Made by a program: the position numbers and the translations under genes. This document shows, in pieces, positions 45,401 to 46,179 of a stretch of 64,000 nt of DNA. Every line of letters begins with the position of its first letter. The first letter of the stretch is position 1. The notes under the pieces were generated by a model. The model was not told the DNA's origin and did no database searches. It saw nothing but the letters and a program-made list of their open reading frames with translations. Origin of the DNA: Ostrinia nubilalis (Eukaryota > Arthropoda > Insecta > Lepidoptera > Crambidae); contig NC_087112.1 of the NCBI RefSeq assembly GCF_963855985.1, positions 994,501 to 1,058,500 of the forward strand. The letters are read 5' to 3'.

Positions 45401-45877
45401 GGACCGACGATCTGGTGAAGGTCGCGGGAAGAGCCTGGATGCGGGCAGCGCAGGACCGTTATTTGTGGAAAACCTTGGAGGAGGCCTTTGTCCAGCAGTG
45501 GACGTCATTCGGCTGAAACGTACGAACGAACGAAGATAGTCAAATCACTATCCGTATTAATAGGGTTTTAGAATTGAAACGGCAAAAGTAGTTTTGGGGA
45601 GCCCATAATATCTACTCAATGGACCGTCAACCTCAAAAGCGGAAGATCTTATTTTGTGACGTTTTTTGGCGTAGGTCTAGTGTTACGTCCAGCTTCAGTG
45701 GAATGGTATGGCTAAAATGATTTGCAGAGTTGAATAATCACCTTTCCCATCGTCCCCCGTGAGTATCTTCTCCTTGACCTGCGCCTGGGCGGCGGCGACG
45801 GTGGTGGACGACTCGAACTTGAGCGTGCGGGTCACCGCGCCCTCGTCCAGGACTATCTTCAGCGACAGCGGGGCCAT
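274..45877 (-). CDS. talin: Talin-family protein, N-terminal 1760 residues in 41 exons (3' end beyond window)
   Basis: Talin links integrin tails to actin and recruits vinculin. Joining 41 GT-AG exons on the minus strand gives one open frame of exactly 5280 nt, with every junction phase consistent. F0 (about residues 1-85), F1, F2 and F3 (to about 410) are recognisable by talin motifs such as LLKRRLFYSD, DPVQLNLLYVQARDAILEG, YGVTFFLVK, KKLVPRLLG and FTLNFGDY. A short linker follows, then helical-bundle repeats. Residues about 495-1760 are tandem R1+R2-like units instead of the usual single R1-R13 series. The head is clearly diverged from fly and vertebrate talin, so this could be a second, derived talin paralogue rather than the orthologue of fly rhea. 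The C-terminal rod, any I/LWEQ actin-binding domain and the stop codon lie outside the window. Family assignment is near certain; orthology is not. Confidence 0.93.
539..631 (-). CDS. talin: Talin rod unit 5, exon b
   Basis: Encodes DLNSSAAKLANASGKLVFQF, then NPRASQDKERE. 93 nt, phase 0-0. Confidence 0.93.
757..878 (-). CDS. talin: Talin rod unit 5, exon c
   Basis: Encodes DEKERQALLDELRSMCEATR, then GICSSARDGNHE. 122 nt. Confidence 0.92.
993..1070 (-). CDS. talin: Talin rod unit 5, exon d
   Basis: Encodes DREKPDYETAEQSIQAINQL, then MPQVVK. 78 nt, phase 1-1. Confidence 0.92.
1194..1305 (-). CDS. talin: Talin rod unit 5, exon e
   Basis: Encodes PIVAAKGGQMPADLQNRLAQ, then SLAQLNAAIAALLTATA. 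112 nt, same boundaries as e of unit 4. Confidence 0.92.
1458..1579 (-). CDS. talin: Talin rod unit 5, exon f
   Basis: Encodes EVQVKGVTRPALTKDPKHLK, then FVSTAAEAESVLQKAEKELD. 122 nt, phase 1 in, phase 0 out. Confidence 0.9.
1826..2030. repeat. Dispersed lepidopteran-type repeat fragment
   Basis: Contains ACAGGAGGCAAACGAGCAAA and CCCAGGGGCGTTACAGGTGC. A second copy is at 17027-17125. Also holds a local inverted repeat (GAGGAGAGCTCCTC). Confidence 0.6.
2082..2304 (-). CDS. talin: Talin rod unit 4, exon g
   Basis: Encodes LTAPCMQDPRCQASLVASAN, then QHLASTWLPVVQDQKY and LDEELERLKKACRVGDNG. 223 nt, phase 0 in, phase 1 out. Confidence 0.92.
2335..2806. mobile_element. Non-autonomous element with internal duplication
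   Basis: Bounded by inverted words AACCGACTTCAAA (left) and TTTGAAGTCGGTT (right). Internally, a block with GGTGGAAAATTGGGGATGAA is repeated with a 142-bp period (2515 and 2657). No transposase. Confidence 0.6.
2873..3290 (-). mobile_element. LINE ORF2 C-terminal fragment
   Basis: Translates in pieces to IRNEEIRRRTNMTDIARRIA and KIKWHWAGHTARR, and ends with the 3' word GTCCAGCAGTGGACGTCAT. This is the C-terminal end of a non-LTR retrotransposon reverse-transcriptase protein of a type common in Lepidoptera. Frameshifted and 5'-truncated. Confidence 0.75.
3380..3610. repeat. Dispersed repeat shared with 62970-63110
   Basis: The shared words TGGCACTGCTCAGTTTACTC and TATGTGCCACTGTCATGTCT recur with changes in the vinculin intron near 63005-63070. 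Probably a LINE 3' region. Confidence 0.5.
3641..3799 (-). CDS. talin: Talin rod unit 4, exon a
   Basis: Encodes ILDVSSSACEKASQLLNDVY, then QLDGAGSKLADAANALLTTA. 159 nt. Nearly identical to the a exon of unit 5 (274-432), including the donor, so one was copied or converted recently. Confidence 0.94.
3989..5269. mobile_element. Long foldback element, arms of about 450-600 bp
   Basis: The left end TATACAGTGTGAGTCACGTT is the reverse complement of the right end, and similarity continues inward for hundreds of bases (to about 4449 and 4642). The right arm is interrupted by a LINE fragment at 4878-5034. No transposase gene. Probably a MITE-type element with TA target preference. Confidence 0.8.
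4878..5034 (-). mobile_element. LINE 3' fragment inside foldback arm
   Basis: Carries ATGACGTCCACTGCTGGACA and GGTCCACCTAGTAGGAGGCC, the same LINE 3' end as at 2873 and 45925. Absent from the corresponding place in the left arm. Confidence 0.75.
5340..5690. repeat. Dispersed repeat debris
   Basis: Contains GCTGCTTCTTCTCAGCACTG and GGGACGTGTAAAAGTGC. Related pieces occur at 42260-42370, 57060-57118 and 57237-57295. Followed by CCCGCGGCTTCACCCGC, a frequent lepidopteran repeat word. Confidence 0.5.
5982..6195. mobile_element. Foldback MITE, family A copy 1
   Basis: Ends are TAAAGCCTGGTCCGTGAGCA and its near-perfect inverse. Interior contains CCATCCTTATCGCTCG in both orientations. Other copies: 11511-11638, 11949-12045, 15589-15750 and 37919-38022. 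Confidence 0.82.
6225..6317 (-). CDS. talin: Talin rod unit 4, exon b
   Basis: Encodes DLNRSAAKLACATGKLVYVF, then NPRASQDKEHE. 93 nt, phase 0-0. Confidence 0.93.
6583..6704 (-). CDS. talin: Talin rod unit 4, exon c
   Basis: Encodes EDEKTREETLRELRALCDAA, then RGVCESAG. 122 nt. Confidence 0.92.
7162..7304. mobile_element. MITE, family B copy 1
   Basis: Inverted ends AGGGCTGATTTTTCAATCGT and its complement. A second copy is at 25733-25876. Confidence 0.75.
7384..7461 (-). CDS. talin: Talin rod unit 4, exon d
   Basis: Encodes DRENPDYVAADNAMNTINQL, then LPQIVK. 78 nt, phase 1-1. Confidence 0.92.
7766..7976. mobile_element. Foldback repeat in talin intron
   Basis: AAATGAGTAGGTCATCTTCA at about 7783 is repeated inverted at about 7938, with similarity over about 40 bp at the ends and a G/C-richer centre. 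Confidence 0.6.
8010..8121 (-). CDS. talin: Talin rod unit 4, exon e
   Basis: Encodes PAIAPKGPTATADLKHRLYD, then ARLNAAVAALVAAAA. 112 nt, phase 0 in, phase 1 out. Confidence 0.9.
8125..8560 (-). mobile_element. BEL/Pao retrotransposon fragment (protease region)
   Basis: Two overlapping frames read HVDSTMLHIDNKQ and then VLLSTVQIHI and KIRALLDNGSTSNFITENLQ. This matches the region before and at the retropepsin active site (LLD-S/N-GS) of BEL/Pao elements, between the zinc-knuckle region and the protease. Short, frameshifted, no LTRs seen, clearly dead. Confidence 0.7.
8680..10899 (-). mobile_element. hAT transposon, degenerate, with 8-bp target duplication
   Basis: 2220 bp flanked by GGTGCAAC direct repeats (8672-8679 and 10900-10907). 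Terminal inverted repeats TAGAGAATACAATCCCG, with many subterminal CCCGGGAT words. On the minus strand at about 9010-8945 a remnant reads EPERAFSAAAFVGNKLRSRL, the conserved hAT transposase dimerisation segment (ER.FS.A). The rest of the transposase is not intact. A second foldback element (10072-10708) sits inside. Confidence 0.88.
10072..10708. mobile_element. Foldback element, family C copy 1 (inside the hAT)
   Basis: Ends ACAGGGTGGAAACGATAAGT and its inverse, with an internal repeated block (GATATCCAAAAACTGGTTAC). Copy 2 is at 23572-24240. Confidence 0.78.
11511..11638. mobile_element. Foldback MITE, family A copy 2 (truncated)
   Basis: Has the left end AAGCCCGGTCTGTGAGCACG and the interior, but loses the right arm. 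Confidence 0.7.
11698..11813 (-). CDS. talin: Talin rod unit 4, exon f
   Basis: Encodes KQRLQFITTAAAAKKQVEAA, then EKELNK. 116 nt, donor GTTTGT, phase 1 in, phase 0 out. Confidence 0.87.
11949..12045. mobile_element. Foldback MITE, family A copy 3 (internally deleted)
   Basis: Left arm plus a short right arm ending GTGCTCAGGCTTTAG. Confidence 0.7.
12630..13330 (-). pseudogene. Tandem partial copies of unit-3 g exon 3' half plus donor
   Basis: Copies of the coiled-coil-like 3' half (LEGDRQQLEKELERL.NACQ) with a GTGAGT-type donor end near 12632, 13074 and 13223; weaker relics lie at about 12800 and 12955. The two nearest the real exon are spaced about 150 bp and share long identical intron sequence (ATCCTATAGTATCATCGATA). 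The copies lack the 5' half and an acceptor, so they are probably not used. Confidence 0.7.
13377..13593 (-). CDS. talin: Talin rod unit 3, exon g
   Basis: Encodes LTAPCIEDPRCQAGLLSSAN, then SLSSAAQQLASTW and LEKELERLRNACQ. 217 nt, phase 0 in, phase 1 out. Its 3' half with donor is repeated several times in the downstream intron (12632-13330). Confidence 0.9.
14497..14530 (-). pseudogene. Small remnant copy of unit-3 a exon end
   Basis: The donor-side words CTAACCTGAGCAGA at 14591 (real) and about 14493 are repeated, followed by a short degenerate exon end. Lies downstream of the real exon, as with the other arrays. Confidence 0.45.
14592..14750 (-). CDS. talin: Talin rod unit 3, exon a
   Basis: Encodes SSAAFVQASAMLAKVQQLAS, then ELDRAGTKVADAANTLLTSA. 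159 nt, phase 0-0. It aligns with the R1 H4-H5 region that carries a vinculin-binding helix in vertebrate talin. Confidence 0.92.
14790..14990. repeat. Dispersed repeat, inverted copy at 19890-20090
   Basis: CACAGCCCAAACCACTGGAC and TTTGGCATGCAGGTAGATGT appear in reverse orientation at 19980-20040. A weaker relative is at 15985-16145. Confidence 0.6.
15003..15325. repeat. Dispersed element, relatives at 34830-35020 and 44690-44790
   Basis: Shares AAAAGGGATCAAAATCGTAT and ATCCCTTTCCGGGTTGATAA with the other two places. Partly inverted at its two ends, so possibly a MITE. Confidence 0.5.
15370..15462 (-). CDS. talin: Talin rod unit 3, exon b
   Basis: Encodes ALNNSASKFAKTSGKLFYVF, then NPRANQNKDNE. 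Shares the FNPRA loop. 93 nt, phase 0-0. Confidence 0.92.
15589..15750. mobile_element. Foldback MITE, family A copy 4
   Basis: Ends TAGCCTGGTCCGTGAGCACG and inverse GTGCTCACGGACCAGGCT; the interior is shared with copy 1. Confidence 0.8.
16172..16293 (-). CDS. talin: Talin rod unit 3, exon c
   Basis: Encodes DEKSREDMMRELKALCDASR, then AVCEASE. 122 nt, same phase as the other c exons. Confidence 0.92.
16584..16770 (-). mobile_element. LINE ORF2 C-terminal fragment
   Basis: Minus frame reads GRPPTRWTDDIIKVTGKR and the 3' end has GGACGTCCTATGGCTGAAAT. Same LINE group as at 2873. Confidence 0.72.
16838..16915 (-). CDS. talin: Talin rod unit 3, exon d
   Basis: Encodes DREKPDYTTADLAVTTITEL, then MPDIVK. 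78 nt, phase 1-1. Confidence 0.92.
17259..17373 (-). CDS. talin: Talin rod unit 3, exon e
   Basis: Encodes LQRKLAQRVAQLNAALAALV, then AATS. Phase 0 in, phase 1 out. Confidence 0.9.
17881..19317. mobile_element. TATAGCCTGACC element, family D copy 1, with two nested insertions
   Basis: Ends TATAGCCTGACCAGGAACAT and its inverse. Compared with the intact copy at 27078-27826, two extra segments are present: 17966-18134 (a family E MITE, flanked by TA) and about 18393-18902 (unclassified, flanked by AGTAC). Confidence 0.85.
17966..18134. mobile_element. Family E MITE copy 1
   Basis: Ends TAGATGAACTACACTGAA and inverse. The empty site CAACAGTAACTG is seen in family D copy 2. Relatives are at 39953-40134 and 40879-41051. 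Confidence 0.8.
19333..19509. mobile_element. Family F MITE copy 1
   Basis: Ends AGTAGGCGCACACCG and inverse; interior TTTTTAGTTGGCCGATAGTT. Other copies at 39722-39943, 54498-54634 and 61014-61154. Confidence 0.8.
19647..19765 (-). CDS. talin: Talin rod unit 3, exon f
   Basis: Encodes GQRLQFITTVADAKNRLAEA, then EDELKK, with an acidic opening (SDDSDDDP). 119 nt, phase 1 in, phase 0 out. Confidence 0.88.
20186..20312 (-). pseudogene. Partial copy of unit-2 g exon
   Basis: Degraded duplicate of the central part of the adjacent g exon (WKPLVEDPS.K...DDLKDKT.DLAK), just downstream of it. It is frame-disrupted towards the end. Confidence 0.65.
20326..20539 (-). CDS. talin: Talin rod unit 2, exon g
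   Basis: Encodes HCQSALTAAAETLSSAAQHL, then ASAWKPLVEDPSRKQIGDD and LDRLKNAF. The first helix corresponds to the vinculin-binding helix H9 in vertebrate R2 (CQEQLVEAGRLVAKAV). Donor chosen at GTAGGT because it gives the required phase 1; the stronger GTAAGA 13 nt downstream would give the wrong phase. Confidence 0.85.
20883..22272 (-). pseudogene. Array of at least nine decayed copies of the unit-2 b+a exon end
   Basis: The donor-bearing word CTTAC-C-GTAGCAC recurs near 20883, 21062, 21219, 21464, 21626, 21725, 21882, 21957 and 22094, besides the real one near 22268. Each copy retains 40-160 nt of the exon 3' end (DEAGTRCADAAKDLLACA region), then diverges. The copy at 21231-21382 keeps a long intact stretch, but stops (TAG TAA) stand immediately before it in frame and no acceptor fits. 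Spacing is irregular (75-245 bp) and copies appear shuffled. Confidence 0.72.
22273..22524 (-). CDS. talin: Talin rod unit 2, fused exon b+a
   Basis: 252 nt, exactly the sum of the separate b (93) and a (159) exons of units 3-5, with the intron missing. The b half has KLMFTFRRKS in place of KLVF.FNPRA. The a half ends GVDEAGTRCADAAKDLLACA, aligning with LDGAGSKLADAANALLTTAQ. The donor region (ACG then GTAAGG) recurs at least nine times downstream in a decayed array. Confidence 0.88.
22915..23036 (-). CDS. talin: Talin rod unit 2, exon c
   Basis: Encodes MMLSGVKDGNSRQDLLDEIK, then ALCDAAKRVCL. 122 nt, phase 1 in, phase 0 out. Confidence 0.9.
23312..23389 (-). CDS. talin: Talin rod unit 2, exon d
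   Basis: Encodes DYSAAVTSMNTINELLPELT. Closely resembles fly R1 (DHTAVGAAITTIATNLPEMT). 78 nt, phase 1-1. Confidence 0.9.
23572..24240. mobile_element. Foldback element, family C copy 2
   Basis: Begins ACAGGGTGGAAACGATAAGT, ends with its inverse, and has the same internal repeated blocks as 10072-10708. Confidence 0.8.
24417..24531 (-). CDS. talin: Talin rod unit 2, exon e
   Basis: Encodes VEELEKAAEAKMGKLNAAVA, then LYLTAY. The KLNAAVALYL helix is typical of e exons. Phase 0 in, phase 1 out. Confidence 0.88.
25154..25276 (-). CDS. talin: Talin rod unit 2, exon f
   Basis: Encodes ATLRRASFIAAAQIACGTID, then HARAALEQ, aligning with the RLQFITTAA...AAE.EL.K pattern of f exons. 123 nt, phase 0 at both ends, whereas the other f exons enter in phase 1. 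Confidence 0.78.
25733..25876. mobile_element. MITE, family B copy 2
   Basis: Ends AGGGCCGATTTTTCAATCGT and inverse. Confidence 0.75.
26177..26891. mobile_element. hAT-type non-autonomous element with GGCCGGATATCC repeats
   Basis: 715 bp flanked by 8-bp direct repeats GTATACAC (26169-26176 and 26892-26899). Inverted ends TAGAGATGAAACGGATA; both subterminal regions are dense in CCGGATATCCGG. No transposase recognised. Confidence 0.85.
27078..27826. mobile_element. TATAGCC element, family D copy 2
   Basis: About 749 bp with ends TATAGCCCGACCAGGAACAT and inverse. The uninterrupted copy provides the empty sites for copy 1. Confidence 0.85.
27865..27969 (-). CDS. talin: Talin rod unit 1, exon b
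   Basis: Encodes AMRIADLSTQMYFSLDPRTL, a b-type helix followed by an F-x-L-D-P-R loop that echoes the FNPRA loop of later units. 105 nt (others 93). In this unit the a and g exons that should follow are absent. Confidence 0.8.
27973..28300 (+). mobile_element. LINE ORF2 C-terminal fragment
   Basis: Plus frame reads KRTKVADIARRISKLKWQWA and GHIVRRTDGQW; the 3' end has GGAGGCCTATATTCAGCAAT and a GAT run. Lies only a few bases from talin unit-1 exon b. Confidence 0.75.
28632..28750 (-). CDS. talin: Talin rod unit 1, exon c
   Basis: Contains RKKLLDELQELCDCMKALSE, matching the LLDE.K.LCDA..... helix of the other units. 119 nt, phase 1 in, phase 0 out. Confidence 0.88.
28914..29190 (+). mobile_element. 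tRNA-derived SINE, copy 1
   Basis: Pol III A-box-like TGGTGTAGTGG and B-box GGTTCGATTCC at tRNA spacing. The body ends GCAGTGTAAAATGTCCAAGG and a TTTA-rich tail. A tail fragment of the same family occurs at 40160-40215. Confidence 0.75.
29303..29380 (-). CDS. talin: Talin rod unit 1, exon d (78 nt)
   Basis: Encodes EPSESNIEEARKLVKTMEAD, then MPSIID. Same length and phase (1-1) as the d exon of every other unit. Confidence 0.85.
29519..29618 (-). CDS. talin: Talin rod unit 1, exon e
   Basis: Encodes VGQVPMRRDMSLDFVRKLNK and ends VSFLAG. It aligns with the first R1 helix region (A-L-N-A-A-V type helix) of the other units. No f exon precedes it in this unit. Phase 0 in, phase 1 out. Confidence 0.82.
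29726..30040. mobile_element. Foldback MITE in talin intron
   Basis: Ends CAGGATTTGCCACACTGG and inverse-like CCAATGTGGAAAATCCTT. The interior has a nearly perfect hairpin of about 55 bp per arm (CCAAACCAACGCGATCACAC and its complement). Confidence 0.75.
30072..30157 (-). CDS. talin: Talin exon 11: linker
   Basis: Encodes the Q/V-rich linker QVITQGTQIMTVQQVVVTD and ends QNIV. There is no recognisable fold. Phase continuity (phase 1 in, phase 0 out) and a clean acceptor and donor support the exon. Confidence 0.78.
30326..30441. mobile_element. Family G MITE copy 1
   Basis: Ends ATGCCCATTTTCACCATCAA and inverse, about 107-118 bp. Other copies at 42373-42484, 51612-51717 and 57119-57236. Confidence 0.8.
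30453..30545. repeat. LINE 3'-end fragment shared with 43261-43380
   Basis: AAAATCTTTATTGCACCCAC and CTCTTCCAGCTAACCA occur in both. In the minus sense it reads as a LINE tail ending in TAAA repeats. Confidence 0.55.
30646..30737 (-). CDS. talin: Talin exon 10: head-rod linker
   Basis: Encodes GHLMEHIQHNSKALVEETFV and GPSKIISYEPG, similar to the linker just after F3 in fly talin (VEESVAPSKA type). Phase 2 in, phase 1 out. Confidence 0.82.
30910..31095. repeat. 34-35-bp minisatellite in talin intron
   Basis: About five degenerate units built on CACTGGCCCCTGGTTTCCCC followed by TGCCTGTTGAG. The same unit recurs at 31430-31540 and 31628-31735, between the exon 9 tail copies. Confidence 0.8.
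31205..31340. repeat. Dispersed repeat, copies at 42995-43130 and 53640-53765
   Basis: Shares CTGTAGATCCTGGCTACACA and related words; the 42995 copy is inverted relative to this one. Confidence 0.6.
31345..31630 (-). pseudogene. Two tandem partial copies of talin exon 9 tail plus donor
   Basis: The word TCACCTGCC (donor plus exon end) occurs at 31342, 31541 and 31740, a period of 199 bp; the last is the real exon. The two extra copies keep about 80 nt of exon 9 (coding from about EAKWQAE to the exon end) and the donor, but replace the 5' part with G/C-rich intron sequence. No convincing acceptor is seen, so they are read as decayed exon tails. Confidence 0.7.
31743..31898 (-). CDS. talin: Talin exon 9: end of F3
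   Basis: Encodes SDKEYSVKTNDAHRIRDILQ, then GYIDLIRRR, the last F3 helix, followed by a divergent tail AVHHAVGEEYVEAG. The last roughly 80 nt and the donor are repeated twice downstream in the intron (31345 and 31544). Phase 2 in and out. Confidence 0.92.
32017..32338. mobile_element. hAT-type short element with 8-bp target duplication
   Basis: 322 bp flanked by GGTAAGGG (32009-32016 and 32339-32346). Inverted ends TAGGGTTGCCAGG; repeated AAAGCCGGAC words; contains a run of about 16 G. Confidence 0.8.
32343..32495. mobile_element. Short MITE abutting the previous element
   Basis: Inverted ends AGGGCTATATTTCACCGGGA and complement, 153 bp. The left end overlaps the target duplication of the hAT-type element, so that element inserted at or near its tip. 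Confidence 0.75.
32741..32916 (-). CDS. talin: Talin exon 8: F3 (PTB-like) integrin-binding domain
   Basis: Encodes KKKLVPRLLGINAESILRLD, then EVTKEILQVWPLT and FTLNFGDY. At the place where vertebrate and fly talin have R-W (human R358-W359, integrin contacts) this protein reads T366-Y367, within QVKTYHAGKSE. Phase 0 in, phase 2 out. Confidence 0.94.
33324..33492 (-). CDS. talin: Talin exon 7: F2/F3 junction
   Basis: Encodes LNEYLPEQY, then KILKEYRKHSGLSPIEAKYL and TARDLPTYGVTFFLVK. These are diagnostic talin head sequences. Phase 2 in, phase 0 out. Confidence 0.95.
34051..34132 (-). CDS. talin: Talin exon 6: F2 domain
   Basis: Encodes AVEFAGIQCQVHYGDFQEDK and HKPGLIE, matching talin F2 (EFAGIQ...FGPHNE.KHKPGFLD). 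Donor GTGAGT; phase 1 in, phase 2 out. Confidence 0.92.
35612..36356. mobile_element. TATAGCC element, family D copy 3 (inverted)
   Basis: About 745 bp, in the opposite orientation to copies 1 and 2; ends TATAGCCTGACCAGGAACAT and inverse. Lies about 300 bp upstream of MADF gene 1. Confidence 0.85.
36673..37834 (+). CDS. MADF-BESS domain protein 1, nested in talin intron (exons 36673-36817, 37284-37834)
   Basis: Two exons joined in phase 1 (CCC G, GTGAGT ... TTTTCAG, CT GGT) give 231 residues. Residues 1 to about 95 form a MADF (Myb/SANT-like) DNA-binding domain: LIGLVRDHPVLYDLNHPKY, then AREVAWQRIGDEL, GDCKVRWINIRD and the F-M-KPF end. The centre is acidic and Ser/Asp-rich, with a lysine-rich likely nuclear signal (KKSKKKKK). 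The C-terminus is a BESS motif (DPVDAFLLSIGATLKTFSPY...AKSKIFNVVQ), which mediates protein contacts. Insect MADF-BESS proteins are usually transcriptional regulators; no individual orthologue is claimed. AATAAA-type signals follow at about 38160 and 38235. It lies antisense within the talin intron between exons 6 and 5. Confidence 0.9.
37919..38022. mobile_element. Foldback MITE, family A copy 5 (partial)
   Basis: Right arm CGTGCTCACGGACCGGGCTT in the 3' flank of MADF gene 1; may lie in its 3' UTR. Confidence 0.7.
38240..39200. other. Spacer between the two MADF genes
   Basis: No coding signal recognised. AT-rich except for a G/C-rich CpG-containing patch at about 39000-39110, which is a candidate promoter for MADF gene 2 on composition only. 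Confidence 0.4.
39303..40716 (+). CDS. MADF-BESS domain protein 2, nested in talin intron (exons 39303-39480, 40220-40716)
   Basis: Two exons (CCA G, GTGAGT ... TTTTGCAG, GT GCC) give 224 residues. It starts at MSFKMKERERLPF; an upstream in-frame region has only a GTG. The MADF domain reads LDLTLIALVKENAILYNTKH, then AREVAWQKISDKI, CKSRWINIRDMMRRKL and FMTPFFRDF. An acidic middle and a BESS motif (DPLEVFLMTIGSTMRSFSPY...AKSKIFQVVQ) follow. The same intron position as in gene 1 and clear similarity indicate a tandem duplication. Likely nuclear; targets unknown. An element with MITE-like ends (39953-40134) sits in its intron. Confidence 0.9.
39722..39943. mobile_element. Family F MITE copy 2
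   Basis: Ends AGCCTTGGCGCAGACCACCG and inverse; in the intron of MADF gene 2. Confidence 0.75.
39953..40134. mobile_element. Family E MITE copy 2
   Basis: Ends AAAGATGACCAACGCTGAA and inverse AGGTCATCTTT; in the intron of MADF gene 2. Confidence 0.75.
40879..41051. mobile_element. Family E MITE copy 3
   Basis: Begins AAAGATGACCTACACTGAAC, just downstream of MADF gene 2; the right end is degenerate. Confidence 0.7.
41425..41613 (-). CDS. talin: Talin exon 5: F1/F2 junction
   Basis: One of the most conserved stretches: LLKRRLFYSDRNVDARDPVQ followed by LNLLYVQARDAILEGRHPV. Ends in phase 1. The next intron (41424-34133) hosts two nested MADF-BESS genes on the opposite strand. Confidence 0.95.
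42061..42202 (-). CDS. talin: Talin exon 4: F1 loop region
   Basis: Contains ENKLPAGTGTLTLKR and ends KLEQLSKKIKTDD. It corresponds to the charged F1 insert and the K-TDD stretch before F2 in known talins. Phase 0 in, phase 1 out. Confidence 0.9.
42373..42484. mobile_element. Family G MITE copy 2
   Basis: Inserted within a dispersed repeat (GCTGAGAAGAAGCAGC...CTTTATCAGCC). Confidence 0.75.
42605..42672 (-). mobile_element. Short LINE 3' fragment
   Basis: Contains GCTGGACAAAGGCCTCCCCC; same group as the other LINE ends. Confidence 0.6.
42807..42910 (-). CDS. talin: Talin exon 3: start of F1
   Basis: Encodes VRTLQVDESKTVEELMVDIC, then ARLGITNHDEYGL. ITNHDEY is a highly conserved talin F1 motif. 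Ends in phase 0 before GTGAGT. Confidence 0.93.
43465..44097. mobile_element. hAT-type non-autonomous element with 8-bp target duplication
   Basis: 633 bp flanked by GTCCCTGG (43457-43464 and 44098-44105). Ends TAGAGATG.G and inverse CATCTCTA. Subterminal CACCTAGTATTT-type words in both orientations. No transposase. Confidence 0.82.
44856..45005 (-). CDS. talin: Talin exon 2: F0 domain
   Basis: Encodes VYGLFLTSADDERSGVWLEG, then LDYYMLRDGD and MRNLRVRLLDG, which match the talin F0 core. Phase 1 in, phase 1 out. Confidence 0.93.
45275..45530 (+). mobile_element. LINE ORF2 C-terminal fragment
   Basis: Plus-strand words GGGCGGGGCACATAGCTCGT, GGTGGACCGACGATCTGGTG and TTTGTCCAGCAGTGGACGTC. 5'-truncated; in talin intron 1. 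Confidence 0.8.
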
Positions 45878-45891
45878 GGCTCATGGGGTTG
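45742..45891 (-). CDS. talin: Talin exon 1 (coding): start codon and F0
   Basis: The ATG is at 45877 in a good context (GAGCCATGG). The frame opens MAPLSLKIVLDEGAV, like the start of talin F0. The exon ends in phase 1 before GTGATT. A pyrimidine-rich acceptor ending CCCCAG at 45893-45892 leaves 14 nt of 5' UTR in this exon, so at least one non-coding exon should lie further right. A short out-of-frame ATG lies 9 nt upstream. Confidence 0.9.
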
Positions 45892-45924
45892 CTGGGGACA
45901 CACAAATAAAGGTGGAATATAAAC

Positions 45925-46165
45925 GACAATATAGCACATATCTCGTAGAGCTGATGGCCGCTGGGGCAGGAGGAAAATTCTTGAGTGGCGACCACGAGCC
46001 GGAAGACGAAGCGTGGGCAGGCCTCCCACTAGGTGGACCGACGATCTGGTAAGAGTCGCGGAAGGTGCCTGGATGCGAGCGGCGCAAGACCGATCTTTGT
46101 GGAAATCCTTGGGGGAGGCCTTTGTCCAGCAGTGGACGTCTTTCGGCTGACACGAACGAACGAAC
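45925..46165 (+). mobile_element. LINE 3' fragment next to talin exon 1 acceptor
   Basis: Closely similar to 45275-45530 (GGCCTCCCACTAGGTGGACC, GTCCAGCAGTGGACGTCTTT). It begins about 35 bp upstream of the predicted acceptor of the talin start exon and carries a GAAC repeat tail. Confidence 0.8.
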
Positions 46166-46179
46166 GAATAAACGACAAA

